From NCBI GenBank assembly GCA_013694825.1, contig JACDBR010000247.1, positions 1 through 13,739 on the forward strand: DNA of 13,739 nt. Reading direction: 5' to 3'. The notes below the pieces were generated by a model. That model worked only from the letters and a program-made list of their open reading frames with translations. It did no database searches and was not told the DNA's origin. Origin of the DNA: Solirubrobacterales bacterium. GTDB lineage: Bacteria > Actinomycetota > Thermoleophilia > Solirubrobacterales > 70-9. How positions within the stretch are numbered: position 1 is the stretch's first letter; each line of letters begins with the position of its first letter. The position numbers were made by a program, and so were the translations under genes. Positions 6,648 to 13,584 of the stretch are shown piece by piece.

Positions 6648-7975
6648 GCGGCCAGCTCCAGCTCAGGCTCAGGCTCAAGCGAGGCGCCCGCGTTCAATCG
6701 CCGGCACGCCCGTACCGCGCTCCAGCAGCCGTCCTCGTGGAAGGCCCAGCGCCAGTAGGCGCCGCAGTAGTGGATCCGGTCGGCGCCGCTGATCTCCCCC
6801 CAGCGCCGTTGCGCGGCGGCGGCACTCTGATCGATCGCCGGGTGGGCGTAGGGGATCGTGGCCAGCCGCTTCGCGGGGTCGACCTCGTGCGCCATGTTGA
6901 GCGAGACGAAGTAGTCGCGCTCGGCGTCGAGGCGCTGCAGGTTGTTCATCCAGTAGGTCACCAGCGTCGCCTCGGAGGGTCGTTCGCGCAGATGGAAGTT
7001 CCAGCTCGCCCAGGCGCTGCGGCGCTGGGGCATCAGCGAGGCGTCGGTGTGCAGGGTCGCCTCGTTGGCGGAGTAGGGGATCGCCCCGAGCACCTCGCGC
7101 TCGGCCTCGGTCGGCCGGTCGAGCATCGCCAGCGCCTGGTCTGAGTGGGCTGCGATCACCACCTCGTCGAAGCGCTCAGCCGGCTCGCCGTCGGCCCGCA
7201 CGATCACGCCGGTCTCGGTTCGCTCGACCGAGCGGACGGGCGCTGAGAGGCGGATCCGGTCGGCGAAGGACCTGGTCAGCGCGTCGACGTAGACCCGCGA
7301 GCCTCCGATGACGGTCGCCCATCGGGGCCGGCCGAGCTGGCGCAGCATCCCGTGGTTGTCGAGGAACTCGGCCAGAAACCCGAGCGGGAAGGTCTCGTAT
7401 CCCTCGCTGCCCGTCGACCACACGGCCGAGACGAGCGGCGCGATCGCACGCTCGGCGAAGAAGCTCGAATAGCCGCCGCGACGCAGGAACTCACCGACGG
7501 TCGGTGCGTCGGGATCTCCGATCAGTGGCCGGACCGCGCGGTTGAAGCGGAGCTGCTCAGCGATCAGGCGCAGGAAATCGCGGTCGAGGAGGTTGGAGCG
7601 CTGGGCGAACAGCCCGCGCCGAGTGTTGGCGTACTCGAACTCGCCGTTGGGGGAGGCGATCGACATCCCCATCTCGGAGTCCTGGGTCGCGACCTCCAGC
7701 CGCTCGAGCAGGGCTGAGAACGCGGGGTAGTTCGTGTCGTTTAAGACGATGAAGCCGGTGTCGACGCCGATCCGGCCGCGCGGGTCGTCGACCTCGATCG
7801 TGTTGGCGTGGCCGCCGAGCCGCGAGCCGGCCTCGAAGACCGTGATCTCGTGATCGGTGTGGAGTAGATGGGCGGCGGTCATCCCGGAGACCCCAGTGCC
7901 GATCACGGCGATCCGCCTCGCTCCCGCGCCAGGGTCCAATCCTGCGCCGGCGTCGGCCCGTGCGTCGGCAGTCAT
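6644..7975 (-). CDS. FAD-dependent oxidoreductase, amine oxidase/desaturase-like
   Basis: Translated from ATG 7975 this is a 443-residue flavoprotein of the NAD(P)-binding/amine oxidase superfamily. The N-terminal Rossmann motif GTGVSG (26-31) with 'VFEAGSRLGGHANT' following (Glu48 as ribose-binding acid, GG at 54-55) is the FAD-binding signature. 'VDTGFIVLN' and 'VIGGSRVYVDAL' are typical of the subgroup found next to CFA-like and DUF1365 genes. The C-terminal 'YCGAYWRWAFHEDG' resembles the usual second FAD contact. It probably oxidises or desaturates an acyl chain in concert with the downstream methyltransferase. The frame extends to a TTG at 8026, with a GTG at 7990 preceded by a GAAGG; the ATG is chosen because it leaves a short N-terminus before the Rossmann fold, but no start has a strong ribosome binding site. 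The C-terminus encodes a short Glu-Pro/Leu repeat. It is the first gene of the operon. Confidence 0.88.
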   Translation of the reverse strand: MTADARADAGAGLDPGAGARRIAVIGTGVSGMTAAHLLHTDHEITVFEAGSRLGGHANTIEVDDPRGRIGVDTGFIVLNDTNYPAFSALLERLEVATQDSEMGMSIASPNGEFEYANTRRGLFAQRSNLLDRDFLRLIAEQLRFNRAVRPLIGDPDAPTVGEFLRRGGYSSFFAERAIAPLVSAVWSTGSEGYETFPLGFLAEFLDNHGMLRQLGRPRWATVIGGSRVYVDALTRSFADRIRLSAPVRSVERTETGVIVRADGEPAERFDEVVIAAHSDQALAMLDRPTEAEREVLGAIPYSANEATLHTDASLMPQRRSAWASWNFHLRERPSEATLVTYWMNNLQRLDAERDYFVSLNMAHEVDPAKRLATIPYAHPAIDQSAAAAQRRWGEISGADRIHYCGAYWRWAFHEDGCWSAVRACRRLNAGASLEPEPELELAA

Positions 7976-8057
7976 TCGCGCATTCGCCACGCGCGCGCCT
8001 TCGTAGTGGTGATTGCCGCCGGTCAAGTGATGGAAGGCGCCCGCCCAGGTTCGCTCG

Positions 8058-8063
8058 AGATTA
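8058..8063 (-). promoter_or_regulatory. possible -10 box for the lipid operon
   Basis: On the minus strand TAATCT fits the TANNNT pattern, about 80 bases before the chosen ATG of the flavoenzyme, in the 97-148-base gap between divergent genes. No clear -35 is seen. This gap must hold the promoter for the four-gene operon and probably that of the membrane protein; no operator could be recognised. Confidence 0.25.
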
Positions 8064-8123
8064 GTCGGACGTCACCTGATACGGCGAGCGAGGCGATTCG
8101 GTTTACCTGCTTGGCCCAACCGT

Positions 8124-9815
8124 ATGCTCGCCGCCGTGATCGCCGGGGCACGCAGCATCGCAAGCCTGGCCCTCCTCGCCGCCGCGCTCGCCCCGTCAGT
8201 GGCCGCAGCGGCGGATGATCCGGCGCTTCAGCCGCCGTTCGGCGGCCAGCAGCCGCCGCCGCTCAAGCGGGTTGCCTCCGACGCTCGTCCTGCCGGCTTT
8301 GAGCTCTCGGCCGGCGAGGCGACCCGGTTCGCGCGGACGAGCAAGCCGTTCGGCGAGGAGCTGGCAGCCGAGCCGAGCGCCCGAGCCGTCCCCTACCTGC
8401 GCGGGGAGAACTGGCAGATCGAGTTGGTCTCAGGCCGGGGTGAGGACTCAGAGCGGCTCGCCTTCGCCGTCGTCGAGGACGCGACCGGCGATCTACGCGA
8501 GGCCTGGAACGATCAACAGCTCGGCAGCGAGCTTGCGCGCGGCTACGACGGCGCAATCGCCCAAACGGTCAACTCGCCCTGGCTGTGGATCGGGCTGTCG
8601 CTGCTCTTCTGCCTGCCGTTCGTCGACCCGCGGCGCCCATTTCGCCTCCTGCACCTCGACCTTCTGGCGCTGGTCGGCCTCGGCGCCTCGCTCGCCCTCT
8701 ACAACCAGGCTGAGATCACGGCATCGGTGGCGCTCACCCTGCCCGTGCTCGGCTACCTCTTGGGGCGCTCGCTTTGGACGGGCTTGCGCCCGCAGCCGCA
8801 ATCCGGGCCCCTCGTCCCGATCGTCGGCGTACGGGTGCTGGCGATCCTGGCGCTGGCACTCGGCGCCGGGCGGATCGGCCTGAACGTCGCCGACTCGCGC
8901 GTCATCGACGTCGGCGTAGCCGGAGTCGTCGGCGCTGATCGGATCGCCGACGGGGAGGAGCTCTACGGGGGCGAGTTCTCGCCGGGGCTCGATCTGCGAG
9001 GTGACGTCTACGGGCCGGCCAACTACCTTGCCTACGCGCCCTTCGAGCAGGCCTTCTCCTGGGAGGGCGTGTGGGAGGAGGTCTCGGCCGCGCACGCCGC
9101 CGCGATCGTCTTCGACCTGCTGAGCGCCGTCGGGCTGCTGCTGCTCGGCCGCCGCCTGCGCGCCGGGCCCGAGGGCCGGGCCCTCGGCGTCGCGCTCGCC
9201 TTCGCCTGGCTCTCCTACCCGTTCACGCTGTACACGATGAACGCCAACGCCAACGACTCGCTCGTCGCGGCGCTGGGGATCGGTGCGCTGCTGGCGGTGC
9301 GCTCGGCCCCGCTTCGTGGAGCCGCCGTCGCGGTCGCGGCGCTGGCCAAGTTCGGCTCCGCGGCGACCGCACCGCTGTTTGCGACCGGTACGGGCGAGCG
9401 GCGCCGACGCGACATCGCGATCTTCTCGCTCGTCTTCGGCCTGATCTCGATCGGCCTGTTCGCGCCTTTCATCCCCGACGGCGGCGTGGCGGAGGTTTAC
9501 GAGCGCACCTTCGGCTATCAGGCCTCGCGCTCCTCGCCCTTCTCGCTCTGGGGCCAGGCGCCCTCGCTGGAGCCGTTGCAGGCGGTCGCGCGGGCGCTGG
9601 CCGTGCTGCTGGCCGTCACGGTCGCGTTCGTACCGGCCCGCCGCACGGTCTTCCAGCTCGCCGCGCTGGCGGCCGCGGTGACCATCGCCGTCCAGCTCAC
9701 GGCGACCCACTGGTTCTACTTCTACGTCGTCTGGTTCCTGCCGTTCTTCCTCGTCGCGAGCTTCGGTGAGACCGGCGGCGAGGAGCACCCGGACGCGCAG
9801 GCCCGCTCCGTCTAG
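8124..9815 (+). CDS. polytopic membrane protein with exported N-terminal domain, GT-C-like
   Basis: A 563-residue protein. Residues 1-30 look like a signal sequence ending in an Ala-rich 'SVAAAADD'. Residues 31-150 form a soluble exported domain; 'NWQIELVSG...LAFAVVEDATGDLREAW' (96-128) recalls PepSY-like folds. The rest has about 11 membrane segments (roughly 152-168, 178-194, 197-215, 233-250, 322-342, 353-372, 379-408, 431-451, 488-504, 507-525, 528-547). The loop 'DVYGPANYLAYAPFE' (294-308) and 'MNANANDSLVAAL' (372-384) resemble polyprenyl-phosphate-dependent GT-C/GT87 mannosyltransferases, which build extracytoplasmic glycans. No classical catalytic Asp pair could be identified with certainty, so an enzymatic role is a guess. 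The ATG at 8124 has no clear ribosome binding site; a GTG at 8136 is possible. The gene diverges from the lipid operon and ends 14 bases before a tRNA. Confidence 0.85.
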   Translation: MLAAVIAGARSIASLALLAAALAPSVAAAADDPALQPPFGGQQPPPLKRVASDARPAGFELSAGEATRFARTSKPFGEELAAEPSARAVPYLRGENWQIELVSGRGEDSERLAFAVVEDATGDLREAWNDQQLGSELARGYDGAIAQTVNSPWLWIGLSLLFCLPFVDPRRPFRLLHLDLLALVGLGASLALYNQAEITASVALTLPVLGYLLGRSLWTGLRPQPQSGPLVPIVGVRVLAILALALGAGRIGLNVADSRVIDVGVAGVVGADRIADGEELYGGEFSPGLDLRGDVYGPANYLAYAPFEQAFSWEGVWEEVSAAHAAAIVFDLLSAVGLLLLGRRLRAGPEGRALGVALAFAWLSYPFTLYTMNANANDSLVAALGIGALLAVRSAPLRGAAVAVAALAKFGSAATAPLFATGTGERRRRDIAIFSLVFGLISIGLFAPFIPDGGVAEVYERTFGYQASRSSPFSLWGQAPSLEPLQAVARALAVLLAVTVAFVPARRTVFQLAALAAAVTIAVQLTATHWFYFYVVWFLPFFLVASFGETGGEEHPDAQARSV

Positions 9816-9818
9816 AAT
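9813..9818 (+). promoter_or_regulatory. possible -10 box of the tRNA-Asp gene
   Basis: TAGAAT fits the TANNNT pattern and lies 11 bases before the mature 5' end of the tRNA, so transcription would begin near 9825. Its first three bases are the TAG stop of the preceding membrane-protein gene. A recognisable -35 is lacking, so co-transcription with that gene is the alternative. Confidence 0.35.
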
Positions 9819-9829
9819 CCTCGCCGCGA

Positions 9830-9903
<74 letters not shown>

Positions 9904-9916
9904 TGGGGACTCCTCG

Positions 9917-10981
9917 CTACTCCGCCCAGTGAAAGCCCGTCTGGCTCGGCACCGGGTCCATCGGGCTGGTCGGCAGATCCGCCGGCACGGACGGGTCGTT
10001 GTAGCCCGACGGAGCGATGTCGTTGGACGTGTGGGCGTGAAACAGCGAGGCCAGGTATTGGATCTGACCGCGCCCCGGGCCGACCTCGCCCTGACCGCCG
10101 CCGTAGATCTCGATACCGCGCTCGGCGCAGTGCTCGTAGACCGAGAGCAGCTCCTCGAGCGAGCCGAAGCGCGAGGGCTTGGAGTTGATCGCCCTGGGCT
10201 CGGTCTCGAGGCCGGTGATGTCGGCCAGCGAGTGCAGTGGCGCGTCCCAGGTGATCCGCTCGGCGTGCGGGGCGAGCGCCTCGCGGGCCCCGGGATGCTC
10301 CAGGTCGGGGTCCTCGATCCAGGCGTTCGGGAAGGCCTCGGCGACGGCGGCGTAGAGCTCGGGGTCCGTATCCACATCGACCGGCGTGCCCCGGTAGTGG
10401 CCCTTGAGGTCGAGCACGTCGACGCCCGCCAGTCCCTGCAGGGCGGCGATCAGCTTGGCGTCCCAGTCGTTCTCGGGGTCGAGCTTGAATCGCAGGTCCG
10501 GGTAGCGCTCCAGCCGATCGCGCACCGGGCCGACGCTCGACGCGTCGCCGCTGCCCGAGAGCCGGGTCGAGCAGACGAAGCTCAGCGGTCTCGGCTCGAG
10601 GCCGAGCGCCGCGTGCAGGGCCAGCCCTGCCTGGCGCAGCGCGAGGTCGAGCGCCGCCGACTCGAAGGCCCAGCGGCGGTAATGGGCCGAGGCGTCCATC
10701 AGCGGGGCCGCTCCGGGAAAGAGGTCGAGCGAGCCGACGAGCTCGCAGAGCTCACCCAGGGTCGATGGAGCGCTCAGGTCGTGGACCGGCCCGGCGTCGC
10801 GGTGGGCGATGTGGTCGAGGACGTCGTAGACGACGTCCTCCCCTTGGCCCTCCTCGCCGCCGCCGTGGAGGTGGATGACCGTCGACGGGCGCGTGAACGA
10901 TCCGTAGGTGCGGTCGCGCTCCTCAAGCTCGTAGCCGGAGATCGAGATCGGAAGCGCGGCAAGGCTCTCGTAGTGGCTCAC
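9917..10981 (-). CDS. enolase-superfamily protein (mandelate racemase/muconate lactonising-like)
   Basis: With GTG at 10981 this is a 354-residue protein resembling the enolase superfamily, which abstracts a proton alpha to a carboxylate. An N-terminal capping region with 'YELEERDRTYGSFTRPSTVIHLHG' is followed by a barrel with 'RFKLDPE' (Lys166), 'LDLKGHY' (Asp191), 'WIEDPD' (Glu223), 'ITWDAP' (Asp246) and 'INSKPSRFGS' (Lys268). This is the expected order of first acid/base, three metal ligands and second-half Lys. The usual KxK appears as RFK. The C-terminal 'YGGGQGEVGPGRGQIQ' is consistent with the last barrel strands. The substrate cannot be told: dipeptide epimerase, o-succinylbenzoate synthase and sugar-acid dehydratase are all relatives, and no menaquinone or peptidoglycan gene lies nearby. 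The frame extends to 11092 but would read through the hairpin upstream; GTG 10981 precedes the 'SHYESLAALPI' start typical of a folded N-terminus. Confidence 0.8.
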   Translation of the reverse strand: MSHYESLAALPISISGYELEERDRTYGSFTRPSTVIHLHGGGEEGQGEDVVYDVLDHIAHRDAGPVHDLSAPSTLGELCELVGSLDLFPGAAPLMDASAHYRRWAFESAALDLALRQAGLALHAALGLEPRPLSFVCSTRLSGSGDASSVGPVRDRLERYPDLRFKLDPENDWDAKLIAALQGLAGVDVLDLKGHYRGTPVDVDTDPELYAAVAEAFPNAWIEDPDLEHPGAREALAPHAERITWDAPLHSLADITGLETEPRAINSKPSRFGSLEELLSVYEHCAERGIEIYGGGQGEVGPGRGQIQYLASLFHAHTSNDIAPSGYNDPSVPADLPTSPMDPVPSQTGFHWAE

Positions 10982-10990
10982 CCCGGGGAA

Positions 10991-10996
10991 ACTATC
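10991..10996 (-). promoter_or_regulatory. possible -10 box for the enolase-superfamily gene
   Basis: On the minus strand, between the hairpin and the GTG at 10981, there is a TAGTTT hexamer near 10989-10996 followed by the 7 bases CCCCGGG and then GTG. No Shine-Dalgarno is visible. The same spacing (hexamer, 7 bases, GTG) occurs at the FHA-ABC gene and would fit a leaderless transcript. Weak evidence only. Confidence 0.22.
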
Positions 10997-11003
10997 CGGA
11001 AAG

Positions 11004-11037
11004 CCGAACGGCGCCCCGGGAGGAGGGCGCCGTTCGG
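11004..11037 (-). terminator. strong hairpin, likely terminator of the ferritin-like gene
   Basis: Perfect 13-bp inverted repeat: CCGAACGGCGCCC (11004-11016) pairs with GGGCGCCGTTCGG (11025-11037), with an 8-base loop. It lies about 60 bases after the stop of the ferritin-like gene. On the minus strand it is followed by the short pyrimidine run CTTTCC, which is weak but consistent with intrinsic termination. It ends 22 bases before the GTG of the enolase-superfamily gene, so it could also act as an attenuator for that gene. Confidence 0.65.
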
Positions 11038-11096
11038 ATCCGGTCCTCGCGCTCGTGGCCGGTCTCTGACTGGGGAGCCGGCTGGGGCGCAAAGAG

Positions 11097-11831
11097 CTAG
11101 CCGTTCTGGATGAAGCCGGTCTTCTTGACCCTGCGGAGAATCCGCTTGGCTCCGAGCGGCTGATCGAACGGGCCGTTGGGCGCGATGCCGTCGACGCCGC
11201 GGAGGATCTGGCCGATCAGTCCGGCATGCCGGCCCTCGATCGTGACGATCGACAGCGCCGCCTTGCCGACTGCCTTCGACTCGATGTTGTAGGCCTGACC
11301 GAGGTAGGCCGAGACGCCCGCGTTCTCCAGCTTGAACGACGTGCGCTGGAACTTCTCCTGATCGGAGGTGGTGCCTCGGAAGTCGAAGTTCGGCTTCTTG
11401 GCGGCCTTGTTGCCGAGCACGTCCTTGAGCGCCTTGACGTGCGCCTTCTCGTCGCGCACGGTGGCCTCGAGGAACTCGCGCGTGTCCTTGTCGGTGATGA
11501 AGCCGCCGCCCTCGTCGTCGTTGCGCTTGGCCTCCTTGTAGAACTCCGCCTCGAGGTACTCGAGCGTCAGGGCGTAGTTGAGGATGCCGATGTCGCCCTT
11601 GCCGAAGCTCTTCGGGGGACGATCGGCGCCATCGGCGCCAAGCGCCGTGCCCGGCACGAGCCCGCCGAGGATCGCGCCACCGCCGACGACCGCGCCGCCG
11701 GCCAGGCCGGCCTTCTTGAGGAAGCCGCCGCGAGTGTCGCCATCGCGCTCGAGCTGGAAGCTCGTCCGCTCGGCGCTGTCGCGCACCGCTCCGTCGACGT
11801 CGATGTCTTCAATCCTGAGATCCGAACCCAT
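11097..11831 (-). CDS. exported ferritin-like domain protein
   Basis: From ATG 11831 this is a 244-residue protein of the ferritin-like (Ferritin_2/DUF4439-type) family. The four-helix region carries the expected carboxylate and histidine ligands: 'EYLEAEFYKEA' (Glu91, Glu94), 'RDEKAHVKAL' (Glu128, His131), 'KLENAGVSAY' (Glu169) and 'IEGRHAG' (Glu199, His202). These would bind a di-iron or similar metal centre. Residues 34-66 resemble a Tat-type signal ('TRGGFLKKAGLAGGAVVGGG'), but the second Arg of the twin pair is Gly and there is an unusually long acidic N-region of 33 residues. It is probably exported or membrane-anchored. A GGAAGG about 12 bases upstream supports this ATG over the longer frame that begins at 11888. 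The gene stands alone between two hairpins. Its function may be iron storage or oxidative-stress protection, by analogy only. Confidence 0.88.
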   Translation of the reverse strand: MGSDLRIEDIDVDGAVRDSAERTSFQLERDGDTRGGFLKKAGLAGGAVVGGGAILGGLVPGTALGADGADRPPKSFGKGDIGILNYALTLEYLEAEFYKEAKRNDDEGGGFITDKDTREFLEATVRDEKAHVKALKDVLGNKAAKKPNFDFRGTTSDQEKFQRTSFKLENAGVSAYLGQAYNIESKAVGKAALSIVTIEGRHAGLIGQILRGVDGIAPNGPFDQPLGAKRILRRVKKTGFIQNG

Positions 11832-11907
11832 AGCGAAGGCCCACCTTCCGTTGTATGCGAGTTGAGGGACCGCGTGAGGGCATCCCATCGTTCACCCCGT
11901 ATTACGA

Positions 11908-11920
11908 GCCTCCTGGAGGC
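11908..11920. promoter_or_regulatory. interrupted palindrome upstream of the ferritin-like gene
   Basis: GCCTCC-T-GGAGGC is a perfect 6-bp inverted repeat about one centre base, 77-89 bases upstream of the ferritin-like ATG. On the minus strand a TAATAC hexamer lies just downstream of it. It could be an operator for a dimeric regulator. In DNA this GC-rich a palindrome of this size can also occur by chance. Confidence 0.25.
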
Positions 11921-11949
11921 CTGGATCAGTCGTTGGGGAAGTCTTTAGG

Positions 11950-11980
11950 AATGGCGCCAGGGAGCTTGCGCGGCGCCATT
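11950..11980 (-). terminator. hairpin after the acyl-CoA synthetase gene
   Basis: AATGGCGCC (11950-11958) and GGCGCCATT (11972-11980) form a perfect 9-bp stem with a 13-base loop, 19 bases past the stop of the synthetase gene. On the minus strand no T-run follows; the T-run (TTTT from 11979) is on the + strand, where no gene precedes. Position favours a terminator for the minus-strand gene. Confidence 0.5.
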
Positions 11981-11999
11981 TTGGCCTTGGGCGTGAGAG

Positions 12000-13565
12000 C
12001 TACTCGCGCTCGCGCAGCTCGATTCGGCGGATCTTTCCGGTCAGGGTCTTCGGCAGCTCGCCGGTGAACTCGATCTCGCGCGGATAGGCGTAGGCCGAGA
12101 GCCGGTCGCGGACGAAGCCCTGGATCTCCTTCGCGAGCTCGTCCGAGGGCTCGTGGCCCTCGGCGAGGACGATGAAGCCCTTGACTATGTTGCCGCGCAA
12201 CTCGTCGGGCTTGGCTACCGCGGCAGCCTCGGCGACGGCCTCGTGCTCGAGGCAGGCCGACTCGACCTCGAACGGCCCGATCCGGTAGCCGGCGGCGATG
12301 ATCACATCGTCGGCGCGCCCCTCGTACCAGTAGTAGCCGTCCTCGTCCTGACTCGCCGCGTCCTTGGTGTGAAACCACTCGCCGGCGAAATCGGCCTGGG
12401 TGTCCTCGGGCCGTTCCCAGTAGCCCAGCGGGTAATGCGGGTTGGAGCGCGCACGCAGGCAGATCTCGCCCCTGTCTCCCTGCTCAACGGGCTGCTCGTC
12501 CTCGTCGAGGATCTGGACGTCCCAGCCCGGGGCGGGCTTGCCCATCGAGCCCTCGCGGACCTCCATGAACGGGTAGTTGGCGACCAGCGGATAGGACTCG
12601 GTCAGTCCGTAGTAGTCGAGCACCGTGACCCCGTACTGGTCGCGGAACCAGCGGATCGCCTCCGGGTTGAGCGGCTCGCCGGCGGAGCAGACGCGGCGGA
12701 ACTTCTGCGGATAGCGCTCGCCCGCGTCGGAGATCGCCATCATCGAGCGCATCGCAGTTGGCGTAGTGAACACGTTCGTCACCTCGTGGCGGGAGAGGAA
12801 GTCGAGCTGCTGGTGGGGGTCGAACCCGCCCTCGCGCTGCAGGACGCACTGGACCGCGCCGCGCATCCAGGGGCCGAGCAGCGGCGCGATCCCCGCCGCC
12901 CAGGCCCACTCGCCCATGCCGTGAAAGAGCTCACCGTCGGCGACCTCGTGGCAGTAGGTGAACTCGTTGTGGGCGAGGATGTAGCGGTGGGCGTGGACGA
13001 CGCCTTTGGCGGCCCCGGTGGTGCCTGAGGTGTAGTAGAGCTGCGCGGCGTCGTCGGCACCCGTGTCGTAGATCTCGCGCTCCGCGTCGTGCTCGCTGAG
13101 CCAGGAGGCCTCCTCGTCGAGCGCGATCACCTTCGCGTTTGCGTCCTTGAAGCGCCCAGCGTTGGCCTCGTCGGTGATCACCAGCTTGGCGCCCGAGTCC
13201 TCGAGCCGGTGGCGGATCCCGTCGTCCCCGTAGAGGACCGACATCGAGAGCAGGATGCCGCCGAGCTTCCAGACGCCGAAGAAGACAGCCGCGGCCTCGG
13301 GCGTCGGCGGTAGGACGACGGCGACGCGGTCGCGCTGCTCGATGCCCTCGTTCGCCAGGGCGTTGGCCGCCTGGTTGGAGAGCCGCTGGAGCTCGCCCCA
13401 ATCGACGTCGCGGCGGGCTCCGTCGTGGTGCTCCCAGATCATCGCCGGCTTGTCGGCCGGGTGCTTGTCGCAGACGGCGATCGCGATGTTGAAGCGGTCG
13501 GGAACGTCCCAGCGGTGCTTCGCCACGGCCTCCTCGTAGGACTCGAACCTCGTGCCCGTCGCCAT
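12000..13565 (-). CDS. AMP-forming acyl-CoA synthetase (medium-chain/ACSM-like)
   Basis: A 521-residue member of the ANL (acyl-CoA synthetase) superfamily, which activates a carboxylic acid to an acyl-adenylate and then to acyl-CoA. The ATP P-loop 'YTSGTTGAAKGV' is at 178-189, 'DYYGLTES' at 317-324 and Asp402 in 'EWFHTKD' contacts ribose. The hinge 'GRADDVI' is at 416-422, 'AGYRIGPFEVE' at 425-435, and the catalytic Lys511 is in 'PKTLTGKIRR'. This last stretch also matches the PxxxxGK site that is often lysine-acetylated in such enzymes. The length and 'GYRIGPFEVE' are closest to acetyl-/medium-chain-type synthetases rather than long-chain FadD, but the exact substrate cannot be read. The ATG at 13565 is preceded by a good ribosome binding site (GAGGAGAGGAG). 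It is cytoplasmic and ends in a hairpin. Confidence 0.93.
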   Translation of the reverse strand: MATGTRFESYEEAVAKHRWDVPDRFNIAIAVCDKHPADKPAMIWEHHDGARRDVDWGELQRLSNQAANALANEGIEQRDRVAVVLPPTPEAAAVFFGVWKLGGILLSMSVLYGDDGIRHRLEDSGAKLVITDEANAGRFKDANAKVIALDEEASWLSEHDAEREIYDTGADDAAQLYYTSGTTGAAKGVVHAHRYILAHNEFTYCHEVADGELFHGMGEWAWAAGIAPLLGPWMRGAVQCVLQREGGFDPHQQLDFLSRHEVTNVFTTPTAMRSMMAISDAGERYPQKFRRVCSAGEPLNPEAIRWFRDQYGVTVLDYYGLTESYPLVANYPFMEVREGSMGKPAPGWDVQILDEDEQPVEQGDRGEICLRARSNPHYPLGYWERPEDTQADFAGEWFHTKDAASQDEDGYYWYEGRADDVIIAAGYRIGPFEVESACLEHEAVAEAAAVAKPDELRGNIVKGFIVLAEGHEPSDELAKEIQGFVRDRLSAYAYPREIEFTGELPKTLTGKIRRIELRERE

Positions 13566-13573
13566 CTGTGCGT

Positions 13574-13584
13574 CTCCTCTCCTC
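13574..13584 (-). promoter_or_regulatory. ribosome binding site of the acyl-CoA synthetase gene
   Basis: On the minus strand the purine run GAGGAGAGGAG ends about 9 bases before the ATG at 13565. It supports that start. The rest of the sequence to the right edge (to 13739) shows no complete gene. Confidence 0.7.

Noticed and set aside
6656..6682. Tandem CAGGCT-type hexamer repeats
   Set aside because: They encode the Glu-Pro/Leu-rich C-terminus of the flavoenzyme and are too short to treat as a repeat element.
8493..9788. Long minus-strand open frame opposite the membrane protein
   Set aside because: Composition is Arg/Glu/Gln-rich with no domain, as expected for the antisense of a GC-rich hydrophobic gene.
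11620..11645. Two adjacent copies of ATCGGCGCC
   Set aside because: They encode Gly-Ala-Asp repeats in the ferritin-like protein; simple coding repetition.
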